Assembly (NCBI GenBank): GCA_040877625.1
Contig: JBBDNK010000033.1
Coordinates: 186,001 to 250,000 of the forward strand
DNA from: Methylonatrum sp040877625
GTDB lineage: Bacteria; Pseudomonadota; Gammaproteobacteria; Nitrococcales; Aquisalimonadaceae
DNA: 64,000 nt
Direction: 5' to 3'
Shown here: one piece after another, positions 50,029-58,765 of the stretch
Layout of the letters: each line of letters opens with the position of its first letter
Numbering within the stretch: the first letter of the stretch is position 1
Made by a program: the position numbers and the translations under genes
Notes under the pieces: model-generated
Told to the model about the DNA's origin: nothing
Seen by the model: only the letters and a program-made list of their open reading frames with translations
Database searches by the model: none

Positions 50029-50377
50029 GGGGGAAACAATCCCGGCTGAAAGCTGAAAGTCTAACGTCCACGGCATGATCTGTAATCCCGGACCGAGGCC
50101 GTCCGGCCACCGGTCCGTGAACTTGTACTACTTGTCCTGTTCGCGTCGTTATCGGGCATCCGGCGGTGAACCATCGGCGGGCAGCCACGCACTACCACGG
50201 CGCACCCGCAGCCAGCCGCCGCCTCCAGACCCATCGATGGGCATCTCCTTTAGCTCGGTTTTTCAAAGCCTTGCGCGGCAGCCTCCGTACCCGGCGCCGC
50301 TGGCACGGGCGATGCAACATACAAATCAGAAGGTTATGTCCTGGCAGGACAAGTTGGAGAACCGAGAGGATAAGGAA
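50029..50377. other. Regulatory region before the ten-gene operon
   Basis: This 349-base gap separates the SAM hydrolase gene and the operon. It holds a sigma-54-like promoter match at 50301-50316. About 160 bases upstream of that is a candidate protein-binding site: GAAC-N16-GTTC (50119-50142), enclosing the direct repeat ACTTGT (50121 and 50130). I see no gene in it. Confidence 0.5.
50301..50316 (+). promoter_or_regulatory. Candidate sigma-54 promoter of the operon
   Basis: TGGCACGGGCGATGCA matches the -24/-12 consensus TGGCACG-N4-TTGCA at all defined positions but one (A for T at the first base of TTGC). It lies 62 bases before the first start codon, leaving a leader of about 50 bases. 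A chance match in GC-rich DNA is possible. Confidence 0.5.
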
Positions 50378-51799
50378 ATGCGCTGGACTCACTGCCTTTT
50401 CACCGGCGCCCTCATGGGCGTTACCGCAACCGCCTCGGCGGAAACCATCCGTATCGGCATCGGCCACCAGAGCATGTGCACCGATACCTACACCGCGGGC
50501 ATTATCGTCAAGGAACTGGGACTGATCCAGAAACACCTGCCCACTGACGGCCGTTACGAGAACGTTGAATACGTCTTCGACTGGAAGGACTACACCTCCG
50601 GCCCGCCCATCACCAACATGATGCTGTCCAACCAGCTCGATTTCGGCGTCATGGGCGACTATCCGCTCATAGTCAACGGCGCGCAGTTCCAGAAAACCCG
50701 CAGCCTGCGCTCCCTCTACGTGGCCGGCACCGGTTACAACGTCAACGGTTCCGGTAACGCCATCGTGGTACCCGTGGAGTCCGACATCTACAGCTTCGAG
50801 GATCTCAAGGGCCGCGACATATCCGTTCCCGTCGGCAGTGCCGCCTGGGGCATGCTGCTGAAGGCCCTGCAGGATGCCGGTATCGGTGCCGGCGAAGTCG
50901 AGATCAGAAACCAGAGCCCGCCCGTGGGCGCGGCCAATATCGCCCAGGGCCGTATCTCCGCGCATGCCGATTTCTGCCCCTGGTCGGAGATCATGGAGTT
51001 CCGCGGCACCGGCCGGAAGGTCTTCGACGGCAGCGAAACCGGCATGCCCTACCTGCACGGCGTGGTGGTCCGCGCGGATTATGCCGAGAAATACCCGGAA
51101 GTAGTGGTGGCCTACGCCAAGGCCATCATCGAAGCCGGCGACTGGGTACGGGAGGATCCGCTACGGGCGGCAACCATGCTGGAACAATGGACCGGCGTGG
51201 AGAAGGAGGTCCAGTACCTCTACTTCAGCAACGGCGGCCACCTGACCCTGGAGCCCACCATCAAGCCCGAATGGAAGCAGGCCCTGGGTATCGCCCACGA
51301 GGTGCTCACCCGCGAGCGCAGCGTGCCGCCGCTGGATCTCGATGCCTGGATTGACGACAGCTACGTTCGCCGTGCCTATCAGGAGCTCAACCGCGATTAC
51401 GAGGCCGACCTCGCCCATATCCACGACCCTCGGACCGCCAACCGGGAACTGCCTCCGGCTGAACTCTGGCACCCCCGCGACGGCATACACAGCTTCGACA
51501 GCATCAAGGCAATGCTTAGCCAGGCGGCCGAGTTCACCGCCTCCGGTCACAAGCTCAATGCCACGTACGTCTACGACCAGGTCACCGGGCTGAAATTGCT
51601 GGGCACGGTCGCGTTCTACGTGCGCGGCGAAGACGGTTATCTGAGCTTCTTGCGCAAGCCGGACGCCGAGCGCCATGCCGGGGACCACGGTGGTCGCGTA
51701 ACCACCTACGACGCCATCATCAGCGACTACATGGAACAGATCGCGGTGCGTGAGAGTCGTGAATCGGCCTCACCCGGCGGCGCGCTGGCGGTCAGGTAA
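50378..51799 (+). CDS. ABC transporter substrate-binding protein with NosL-like C-terminal extension
   Basis: A 473-residue periplasmic binding protein of the NrtA/SsuA/TauA type, with a cleavable signal peptide (about 22 residues, ending TATASA). The binding domain (about 25-330) includes NMMLSNQLDFGVMGDYPLIVNG and DLKGRDISVPVGSAAWGMLLKAL. Usual members have about 330 residues. Here residues about 368-460 add a domain that resembles NosL copper proteins (TYVYDQVTGLKLLGTVAFYV ... HAGDHGGRVTTYDAI), although the NosL cysteine is missing. It starts at ATG 50378 after an AAGGA site and is the first gene of the operon. The ligand is unknown. Confidence 0.88.
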   Translation: MRWTHCLFTGALMGVTATASAETIRIGIGHQSMCTDTYTAGIIVKELGLIQKHLPTDGRYENVEYVFDWKDYTSGPPITNMMLSNQLDFGVMGDYPLIVNGAQFQKTRSLRSLYVAGTGYNVNGSGNAIVVPVESDIYSFEDLKGRDISVPVGSAAWGMLLKALQDAGIGAGEVEIRNQSPPVGAANIAQGRISAHADFCPWSEIMEFRGTGRKVFDGSETGMPYLHGVVVRADYAEKYPEVVVAYAKAIIEAGDWVREDPLRAATMLEQWTGVEKEVQYLYFSNGGHLTLEPTIKPEWKQALGIAHEVLTRERSVPPLDLDAWIDDSYVRRAYQELNRDYEADLAHIHDPRTANRELPPAELWHPRDGIHSFDSIKAMLSQAAEFTASGHKLNATYVYDQVTGLKLLGTVAFYVRGEDGYLSFLRKPDAERHAGDHGGRVTTYDAIISDYMEQIAVRESRESASPGGALAVR

Positions 51800-51863
51800 A
51801 TCGCGGCCGGTGGCGCGGGCGTGCCGCTGGCCATTGTTCGGACCGGACAGGGATAAACCAGTC

Positions 51864-52760
51864 ATGACAACCAGACCAGGCTCCGCCCTGCAACCCGTAA
51901 TCACAGCCCCGGGCGCCCGTCAGTCGGCCGCCATGCCGCGGGCAGCCGCTGACGGCAAAGGCGGCGGTGTCCTTGTTCGCACGAATGTCTGGACCCGCTA
52001 CGCCATCCGCCTGATCGCCGTGGCAGTGGCCGTCGTGCTCTGGCATCTGGCCTCCACCCACGAATTCCATCTGTTTCTGAACTTTCAGAACGTGCCGCCA
52101 CCCGCCACGGTGGGCGCCGAGCTGATGCGCCTGCTGGGCTCGGAGACCTTCTACATTCACATCGGTGTGAGTGTCGGGCGGATTGCGCGGGCCTTCGCCC
52201 TGGCGACCGTGACGGGAATCGCGCTGGGCGTGTTGATGGGCCGCTTCCGGCTCATGGAAGACATGCTCACACCGTATATCGAGATTCTCAGACCGATTCC
52301 CGCCGTGGCCTGGATCCCCCTGGCCATTCTGATGCTGCCCACCGAGGAAACCAGCATCATGTTCATCACGTTCCTGGGCGCCTTTTTCCCGATCGTGCTG
52401 AACACCGTGCACGGGGTTGAACAGACGCCCAGGGGGCTGATCCGCGCCGCCCGGGCACTGGGTGCCGGCGACGCCGCCATCCTCTGGCACGTGGTACTGC
52501 CGGGAGCCCTGCCCAGCATTGTCGCCGGCATGGCCATCGGCATGGGGGTGGCCTGGTTCTCACTACTGGCCGGCGAAATCATCAGCGGCCAGTACGGCAT
52601 CGGCTATTTCACCTGGCATGCCTATTCGCTGATCCAGTACCCCAACATCATCATCGGCATGCTCACCATCGGCGGCCTGGGCACGCTGTCCACCCTGCTG
52701 GTACGCACTGCCACGCGGCCCCTGCTGCGCTGGCAGCGCCTGGACGGAGGCCGGTCATGA
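51864..52760 (+). CDS. ABC transporter permease (SsuC/TauC type)
   Basis: A 298-residue permease with about six membrane helices. The EAA loop reads RAARALGAGDAAILWHVVLPGALPSIVAG, typical of nitrate/sulfonate/taurine-type importers. I chose the ATG at 51864; an in-frame ATG at 51750 would overlap the previous gene and lacks support. Its stop overlaps the next start by four bases. Confidence 0.92.
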   Translation: MTTRPGSALQPVITAPGARQSAAMPRAAADGKGGGVLVRTNVWTRYAIRLIAVAVAVVLWHLASTHEFHLFLNFQNVPPPATVGAELMRLLGSETFYIHIGVSVGRIARAFALATVTGIALGVLMGRFRLMEDMLTPYIEILRPIPAVAWIPLAILMLPTEETSIMFITFLGAFFPIVLNTVHGVEQTPRGLIRAARALGAGDAAILWHVVLPGALPSIVAGMAIGMGVAWFSLLAGEIISGQYGIGYFTWHAYSLIQYPNIIIGMLTIGGLGTLSTLLVRTATRPLLRWQRLDGGRS

Positions 52761-53413
52761 CTGATCTCGCGCGCCTGCTGCAACGACGCTGGGCATCCTG
52801 GTTGCTGGGCATGGTCGTCTTCACCCTGCTCTATCACCTGATGCTGTTCGCCGCCGTCGTTCTGCGCTTCGGCGAATGGCCGAACTACGCCGTGCGTTAT
52901 GAAGTGGTGCGGGATATCGGCCTGATTGTAAAAGGCACGCCGTCCCTTGCCGATGCAATCGTCCTGCTGATTCGGACGCCCTGGCTGGAAGCCGGGTACC
53001 GCAATGCCGAGTACTTCGGCATTGCCGAGTGGAGTTTCCTCGTCATGCCCGCCACCCTGCTCCAGGTCATGGCACTGGGCGGCCTGCTCACTGCCACTTG
53101 GCTACTGCTCAAGGAACCGCATCGCCGACTCGGCACCGGCGTCGGCACCAGCGCCTTCACTGGTGCCACGCTCACCGGCATCACCGGCGCAACACTCACC
53201 GCGGTCAGCTGCAGCACCAGCCCCTCCTGGGTCGTCCTGCTCACTCTGTTCGGGCTCAGCAACGGCCACGCCCTGGCGCTGGAGACACTCGGACCATGGC
53301 TTCGGCTAACCGGCCTGCTGCTACTTGCCGGAAGTCTGCTCGTGACCGCCGTCGAACCCCGGCGCGCACGCCGGCAGCCCGCCGCAAGTCAGATACAGGA
53401 GATACATTCATGA
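52757..53413 (+). CDS. Unrecognised membrane protein inside the ABC transporter operon
   Basis: A 218-residue protein with about five hydrophobic segments (approximately residues 14-36, 92-117, 133-152, 156-175 and 182-199). It is not a second permease: no EAA loop is present. A notable motif is SCSTSP at 151-156, within a threonine/glycine-rich membrane segment. It overlaps both the permease and the ATPase gene by four bases, so it is probably part of the transporter or of a membrane complex linked to it. I do not recognise the family. Confidence 0.75.
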   Translation: MTDLARLLQRRWASWLLGMVVFTLLYHLMLFAAVVLRFGEWPNYAVRYEVVRDIGLIVKGTPSLADAIVLLIRTPWLEAGYRNAEYFGIAEWSFLVMPATLLQVMALGGLLTATWLLLKEPHRRLGTGVGTSAFTGATLTGITGATLTAVSCSTSPSWVVLLTLFGLSNGHALALETLGPWLRLTGLLLLAGSLLVTAVEPRRARRQPAASQIQEIHS

Positions 53414-54291
53414 CAGCCGCCAACTCCGTGTACCCCCGGCGAGCGACCGCGCTCGACCACGGCCGCGCCTTTTCCCCCGTCCGCCGCCCGCGCAAGGGCG
53501 AAGGCGAGGTCAACATTGACCGGGTCACTGTCGCCTTCGACGTCGGCGGCGGCCGGCGCATAGCAGTGGACGAGGCCCAGCTGCACGTCAACCCCGGCGA
53601 GTTCGTCTGCCTGCTCGGTCCCTCCGGCTGCGGTAAATCCACACTTCTGAACACCGTGGCGGGCTTCGTTCAGCCGTCCAGCGGTGGTGTTCAGATTGAC
53701 GGCAGGCCGGTGCGACGGCCAGGGCCGGAACGGGGCATGGTGTTCCAGCAACATTCCCTGTTTCCCTGGAAGACTGTCCGCCATAACGTCGCCTTCGGGC
53801 CGTTGATGAGCGGCCACAGCCGTCGCGAGGCGGACAGTATCGCCAGAACCTTCCTCAACCTGGTCGGCCTTTCCGCCTACGAGAACCAGTATCCCGCCGC
53901 CCTCTCCGGCGGCATGCAGCAACGGGTGGGCATCGCCCGGGCACTGGCCAACTACCCTCGCGTACTGCTCATGGACGAACCCTTCGGCGCACTGGACGCC
54001 CAGACCCGCGCCATGATGCAGGAGAACCTGCTGGAGATTCGCGGCGAATTCGGCACCACCGTACTGTTCGTCACCCATGACATCGACGAAGCGGTATTTC
54101 TCTCCGATCGCATCGTCGTGATGAGTGCCGGACCGGGCCGGCTGATCGCGGACATCCCCGTGGACCTGCCGCGCCCGCGAGGACACGGTCTGGTCATCGA
54201 CCGGCGCTTCGTGGAGATCAAGAAGCACTGCATGGACCTGATTCGCCAGGAAACCCTGCGCGCCTTCGAACAGCAGAACGCGGACCAATAA
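53410..54291 (+). CDS. ABC transporter ATPase (SsuB/TauB type)
   Basis: A 293-residue ATP-binding subunit. Walker A GPSGCGKSTLL lies near residue 76, the Q-loop segment is MVFQQHSLFPWKTV, the signature is LSGGMQQRVGIARAL, and Walker B is VLLMDEPFGALD with the H-loop in LFVTHDIDEAVFL. An N-terminal extension of about 38 residues precedes the fold. The ATG at 53410 overlaps the previous stop; the open frame continues far upstream but only in shadow of that gene. Confidence 0.95.
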   Translation: MTAANSVYPRRATALDHGRAFSPVRRPRKGEGEVNIDRVTVAFDVGGGRRIAVDEAQLHVNPGEFVCLLGPSGCGKSTLLNTVAGFVQPSSGGVQIDGRPVRRPGPERGMVFQQHSLFPWKTVRHNVAFGPLMSGHSRREADSIARTFLNLVGLSAYENQYPAALSGGMQQRVGIARALANYPRVLLMDEPFGALDAQTRAMMQENLLEIRGEFGTTVLFVTHDIDEAVFLSDRIVVMSAGPGRLIADIPVDLPRPRGHGLVIDRRFVEIKKHCMDLIRQETLRAFEQQNADQ

Positions 54292-54292
54292 C

Positions 54293-54943
54293 ATGCGCCT
54301 CGCCACACACCGGAAGCGCACGTTCCTCGCCCTGTTGTCACTGGCGCTGATTGCCACGGCTGTGCCTGGATACCAAGCCTGGCGGGACCGTCACCTGCCC
54401 GCCGACCTGCGCGGCGTGGTGCGTGCCGATCCGTCCCCATTAGGCGCGTTCAGGCTCACGGACCACAGGGGCCGTCCGCTCGGCCTGGAAAGCCTGATGC
54501 GCCAATGGACCCTGATCAGCTTCGGCTTCACGCACTGCCCGGATATTTGCCCGGCAAACCTCATGCAGCTGACGCTTACCCTGGAGTTGCTGGCCCCCGA
54601 CCAGCAACCGGCTGTGTGGTTCATCAGTGTCGACCCGGAGCGGGACACCCCGGACGTGCTGGCCGATTACGTCGGCTATTTCCATCCGACCATGGTTGGC
54701 GCAACCGGGGATACCGCCGAACTGCAGGCACTGGAACAGCCGCTGGCAGCCTTTCACCGGACGGAGACGCCGCCCCCCCGACAGGGTGCGGACCACCACA
54801 ACAACCGCGTCGCCCACAGCGCTGACGTCTATCTGATCGATCCGCACGGCCGCTACCGAGCCCGGTTCGCGCCACCGCTGCGACCGGCGGACCTCGCCCG
54901 ACAGTACACGCTGATTCGCGATTCCGACCGCAACGGCCCATGA
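54293..54943 (+). CDS. SCO1/SenC-like copper/thiol protein
   Basis: A 216-residue membrane-anchored thioredoxin-fold protein with one N-terminal helix (about residues 10-28). The copper/redox motif CPDICP supplies C82 and C86, and the distal histidine lies in VAHSADVYLID near residue 170. SCO proteins deliver copper to cytochrome oxidase or act as thiol-disulfide partners. It starts one base after the ATPase stop, so it belongs to the operon rather than to an oxidase cluster. Its presence beside a NosL-like extension points to copper or thiol handling in this pathway. Confidence 0.9.
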   Translation: MRLATHRKRTFLALLSLALIATAVPGYQAWRDRHLPADLRGVVRADPSPLGAFRLTDHRGRPLGLESLMRQWTLISFGFTHCPDICPANLMQLTLTLELLAPDQQPAVWFISVDPERDTPDVLADYVGYFHPTMVGATGDTAELQALEQPLAAFHRTETPPPRQGADHHNNRVAHSADVYLIDPHGRYRARFAPPLRPADLARQYTLIRDSDRNGP

Positions 54944-55021
54944 CCCGAAACGCGCCGGGCAACGGCCGGGGAGGCCTGCCTGGCCTCGTCATACCACGTC
55001 ATGACAAGCGAGGAATGCAAT

Positions 55022-55795
55022 GTGAAAACCGAGACCTGTCTTCAGTCGAATCCACGGAACGGACTTCGATCCCACCAGCCGCTGTACGTCCAGATCAAGG
55101 AGACGCTGCGCCAGCGCATCCTGGACGGCACTTACCTGCCCCATGACCGCCTGCCGTCGGAAAGCGAACTGATGCGCGCCTTCGGCGTAAGCCGCATCAC
55201 CATCCGGCAGGCATTGCGGGACCTGCATAACGAGGGTCTGGTATTCAGCGCCCAGGGCAAGGGCAGCTTCGTGAGCAAACCCAAGGCAGTACAGAATATT
55301 CAACGACTGGAAGGCTTTGCTGAAGCGATGGCCGCCAAGGGTTACGAAGCCACGGCAAAACTGATCAGTATCCAGGAACGCCGCCCAGCCAGGTCGGTTG
55401 CGGCCGCACTGGAACTGAGCGCCGGTGAGGACGTGGTCGAGGTATGCCGGGTGCGCTATCTGAACCGGCAACCAGTGTCCCTCGACCTTAGCTTCTTTCC
55501 CCTCGACATCGGCCACCGGCTATTTCGCCACGATCTCACCGGCGACATCTTTCCCCTGCTGGAAAACGCCCTCGGCATCCCGCTGGGTGCGGCGGATATC
55601 CGGATAGACGCCGCCCTGGCCGATGGAGACGGCATACGTCATCTGAACCTGAAACTCGGCGAGCCGTTACTGCAGGTGGAACGACTGACCTACACCGCCG
55701 ACGGCCGGCCGGTGGACTTCGAATACCTCCGCTTCCGCGGAGATTCCTACCAGTACCAATTCCGAGTCGAACGGAAACCAGGAGAAACAGGATGA
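55022..55795 (+). CDS. GntR-family regulator with UTRA domain (HutC type)
   Basis: A regulator of about 257 residues with a GntR winged helix (PLYVQIKETLRQRILDGTYLP ... SRITIRQALRDL) and a C-terminal UTRA ligand-binding domain (about 95-245). I prefer the GTG start at 55022, which has a GAGGA site; the in-frame ATG at 55001 lacks one. It overlaps the next gene by four bases and is the likely controller of the operon, sensing its substrate or an intermediate. Confidence 0.92.
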   Translation: MKTETCLQSNPRNGLRSHQPLYVQIKETLRQRILDGTYLPHDRLPSESELMRAFGVSRITIRQALRDLHNEGLVFSAQGKGSFVSKPKAVQNIQRLEGFAEAMAAKGYEATAKLISIQERRPARSVAAALELSAGEDVVEVCRVRYLNRQPVSLDLSFFPLDIGHRLFRHDLTGDIFPLLENALGIPLGAADIRIDAALADGDGIRHLNLKLGEPLLQVERLTYTADGRPVDFEYLRFRGDSYQYQFRVERKPGETG

Positions 55796-57531
55796 CCGCG
55801 ATCACCGACATTCCCATCCACGATCTGGACGTGCTGGTCATTGGCGGCGGCACCGCCGGCCCCATGGCCGCAGTCACCGCCAAGGAGCAGGACCGGGGCC
55901 TCAGGGTCATGCTCCTGGAGAAAGCCAATGTCAAACGCAGCGGCGCCATCTCCATGGGCATGGACGGGTTGAACAACGCCATCATTCCCGGCCACGCCAC
56001 GCCGGAGCAGTACGTCAAGGAGATCACCATCGCCAATGACGGGGTGGTCAATCAGGCCGCACTCTGGGCCTACGCAAGCCGCAGTTTCAGCATGATCGAG
56101 CAACTGGACGCCTGGGGCGTGCACTTCCAGAAGGACGAAACCGGCGACTTCGACGTCAAGAAAGTCCATCATCTCGGCACCTACGTGCTGCCCATGCCCG
56201 AAGGCCACAACGTCAAGAAGATCCTCTACCGCCGACTGCGCCGCGCCCGTGTGGAAATCGAGAACCGCTATCAGGCCACCCGCCTGCTCAAGGACAGTCA
56301 GGGCTGCATTGCCGGTGCGGTTGCGGTTAGCACCCGCACTGCCGAGATCATCATCCTGCGGGCGAAAACGGTCGTACTCGCTACCGGCGCCGCCGGCCGC
56401 CTCGGGCTGCCCGCCTCCGGCTACCTGTTCGGAACCTACGAGAACCCCTCCAACTGCGGCGACGGCCACGCCATGGCCTATCACGCCGGAGCCGATCTGG
56501 TGAATCTGGAGTGCTACCAGATCAACCCCCTGCTCAAAGACTACAACGGGCCGGCCTGCGCCTACGTGACCGGGCCACTGGGCGGCTATACCGCGAACGC
56601 CTTCGGTGACCGTTTCATCGAGTGCGATTACTGGTCCGGGCAGATGATGCTCGAGTTCTACAAGGAGCTTGAAAGCGGTTCCGGCCCGGTATTCCTGAAA
56701 CTCGACCATCTGGCCGAGGAAACCATTCAGGAAGTGGAAACCGTGCTGCACACCAACGAGCGACCCAGCCGCGGGCGCTTTCATACCGGGCGCGGCGTCA
56801 ATTACCGCCAGAGCATGGTGGAAATGCACATCTCCGAAATCGGCTTCTGCAGCGGCCACTCCGCCTCCGGCGTGTGGACCGACGAGCACGGCCGCACGTC
56901 GGTACCCGGCCTCTATGCCGCCGGCGACATGGCCGCGGTGCCCCATAACTACATGCTCGGTGCCTTCGTCTACGGTCAGATCTGCGGCGAGGATGCCGCC
57001 GCCCACGCCCGCCACCGAAACGCACCGACACTCGACAACGCCGCCGTCGCCGCCGAGGTGGAACGGATTCGCGCACCACTGGCCGTGGCAGACGGTATTC
57101 CCCCAGCGCAGTTCGAGTACAAGATCCGTCGTCTGGTCAATGACTACCTGGAACCACCCAAGGTGACCCGCAAGATGGAAATAGGGTTGCAACGCTTCGC
57201 GGCCATCCGCGAAGACATACCCAGAGTCTCGGCCGCCGACCCCCACGAACTGCTCCGGGCGCTGGAGGCGCAATCCATCCTCGACTGTGCGGAGATGGCG
57301 GCGCGTGCCTCCCTGTTCCGTACGGAAAGCCGCTGGGGCCTCTACCACTACCGTGTCGACTACCCGGAAAAAAACAATGACGAATGGTTCTGTCACACCC
57401 GTCTGTTCAAGGACGCCAACGGCAACATGTGCAGCGCCAAGCGCCCGGTCGAGCCCTACGTCGTCGCACTCGACGACGAGGAGAAAAACGCCTACCAGAA
57501 ACTCCGCGTCAACAGCGCGGCTAACGCCTGA
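55792..57531 (+). CDS. AprA-like / fumarate reductase-type flavoprotein
   Basis: A 579-residue FAD protein of the succinate dehydrogenase/fumarate reductase/APS reductase superfamily. The FAD loop VIGGGTAGPMAA is at about 16-27, MGMDGLNNAIIPG follows, and the second FAD segment is GLYAAGDMAAVPHNYMLGAFVYG. The C-terminal helical domain ends with WGLYHYRVDYPEKNNDEWFCHT, as in AprA-type proteins. Together with the ferredoxin directly after it, it resembles an AprA-AprB pair. True APS reductase activity is not implied: no aprM, qmo or dsr gene is near, and AprA residues were not checked by alignment. It is a cytoplasmic oxidoreductase of unknown substrate. Confidence 0.85.
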   Translation: MTAITDIPIHDLDVLVIGGGTAGPMAAVTAKEQDRGLRVMLLEKANVKRSGAISMGMDGLNNAIIPGHATPEQYVKEITIANDGVVNQAALWAYASRSFSMIEQLDAWGVHFQKDETGDFDVKKVHHLGTYVLPMPEGHNVKKILYRRLRRARVEIENRYQATRLLKDSQGCIAGAVAVSTRTAEIIILRAKTVVLATGAAGRLGLPASGYLFGTYENPSNCGDGHAMAYHAGADLVNLECYQINPLLKDYNGPACAYVTGPLGGYTANAFGDRFIECDYWSGQMMLEFYKELESGSGPVFLKLDHLAEETIQEVETVLHTNERPSRGRFHTGRGVNYRQSMVEMHISEIGFCSGHSASGVWTDEHGRTSVPGLYAAGDMAAVPHNYMLGAFVYGQICGEDAAAHARHRNAPTLDNAAVAAEVERIRAPLAVADGIPPAQFEYKIRRLVNDYLEPPKVTRKMEIGLQRFAAIREDIPRVSAADPHELLRALEAQSILDCAEMAARASLFRTESRWGLYHYRVDYPEKNNDEWFCHTRLFKDANGNMCSAKRPVEPYVVALDDEEKNAYQKLRVNSAANA

Positions 57532-57542
57532 GGAAAAATACC

Positions 57543-57776
57543 ATGCCCACAGCAAGCCACCGCACCACCGTTCCGGTCATCGTTGATGAGGACAAATGCA
57601 TTGCCGAAAAGGGCTGCACCGTCTGCATCGATGTCTGCCCCCTGGACGTGCTCTGGATCAATCCGGACACCGGCAAGGCGCACATGAAGTACGACGAATG
57701 CTGGTATTGCATGCCCTGTGAAGCGGACTGTCCGACTAACGCCGTGACCGTAAACATCCCCTATCTGCTGCGTTGA
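57543..57776 (+). CDS. AprB-like ferredoxin with two [4Fe-4S] clusters
   Basis: A 77-residue ferredoxin. Eight cysteines at 19, 25, 28, 32, 53, 56, 59 and 63 form two cluster sites; the first has the longer C-x5-C spacing and the second reads CWYCMPCEADCP, like the CWECYSC site of AprB. It is shorter than AprB (about 150 residues) and lacks its C-terminal tail. It starts 11 bases after the flavoprotein gene and is probably its electron-transfer subunit. Confidence 0.92.
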   Translation: MPTASHRTTVPVIVDEDKCIAEKGCTVCIDVCPLDVLWINPDTGKAHMKYDECWYCMPCEADCPTNAVTVNIPYLLR

Positions 57777-57787
57777 GAGGTGCCCCC

Positions 57788-58747
57788 ATGACCGTCTATG
57801 ACGACCCCTTGCTGAACGACATCGCCGAGCGCCTGGGTTCCGACGATCCGGGTATAAGACGCATTGCGGTGCTGGATCTGGTGGACTCCGGCGAGCCGGA
57901 GGCCATCGACCTCCTGTCCCTGGCCCTTCGGGACCCCGACATCAACGTGCGCCGCGAAGCGGCGAAAGTGGTGGACGAGTTCGACGCCACGGAGATGGCG
58001 AACGCCCTGCTCAAGGCCCTGAGCGACGAGGACGAACTGGTGCGCAACGCCGCCGCCAACGCGCTGGCGGACCTCAAGGACCCTGCCGCCGCCACCCCGT
58101 TGCTGCGCGTCCTCGCCGAAAGCACGGACCCCTTCGTGGTCGCCGGCGTATTGCGCGCCCTCAAGCCGTTGCGCATCCCCGCTGCCGCGGACGCGGCCAG
58201 TAACCACCTCGACGCGCCCGACCCCCGGGTACGCCGCGAAGCTATCGGCGTACTTGGCTATCTGCGAGAGGAGAACAGTCTGCCGGCACTGATCGCCTTG
58301 GCCCGGGGCGACCTGGATGCGGAAGTCCGCCGTGCCGCCGTCGGCACCCTGTTGTTCGGGAGTCCCGAGACCGTGGCGGAAACGCTCATCGCCGCACTGG
58401 GGGATGAACACTGGCAGGTCCGCTGCGAAGCCGCCAACAGCATTGGCAAGATGCGCCTGAAGGCCGGCACGGATCCGCTCATCCAAAGCACCAGAGACCA
58501 CCTCTGGCAGGTGAGAGAGAGAGCCGTGGAGGCCCTAGGCAAGCTGAGCGCCGTAAAAGCGATCCCCTGCCTGGGGCTCTGCTCACGGGATGACGTCAGC
58601 AATCTGCGCAAGGCCGCCGTGGCAGCCCTGGGCCAGATCGGCCATGCAGACGGACGTCCGTTCGTGGAAGAAGCCCTGCAGGATCCCGACCCGGATGTTC
58701 GCAAGCTCGCCCGCTGGGCTCAGGAACGGCTCAGAAGCATCGCCTGA
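57788..58747 (+). CDS. HEAT-repeat (PBS lyase-type) protein
   Basis: A 319-residue protein made of about nine HEAT/PBS-lyase-like helical repeats (for example DPDINVRREAAKVVDEF, DEDELVRNAAANALADL, DPRVRREAIGVLGYL). It has no signal peptide or catalytic motif. Such proteins bind partners or help assemble cofactor enzymes. It begins 11 bases after the ferredoxin gene with a GAGAGG site, so a role as scaffold or maturation factor for the flavoprotein-ferredoxin pair is the likely reading. Confidence 0.88.
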   Translation: MTVYDDPLLNDIAERLGSDDPGIRRIAVLDLVDSGEPEAIDLLSLALRDPDINVRREAAKVVDEFDATEMANALLKALSDEDELVRNAAANALADLKDPAAATPLLRVLAESTDPFVVAGVLRALKPLRIPAAADAASNHLDAPDPRVRREAIGVLGYLREENSLPALIALARGDLDAEVRRAAVGTLLFGSPETVAETLIAALGDEHWQVRCEAANSIGKMRLKAGTDPLIQSTRDHLWQVRERAVEALGKLSAVKAIPCLGLCSRDDVSNLRKAAVAALGQIGHADGRPFVEEALQDPDPDVRKLARWAQERLRSIA

Positions 58748-58765
58748 CAGAGAAGGTACCCGGCA

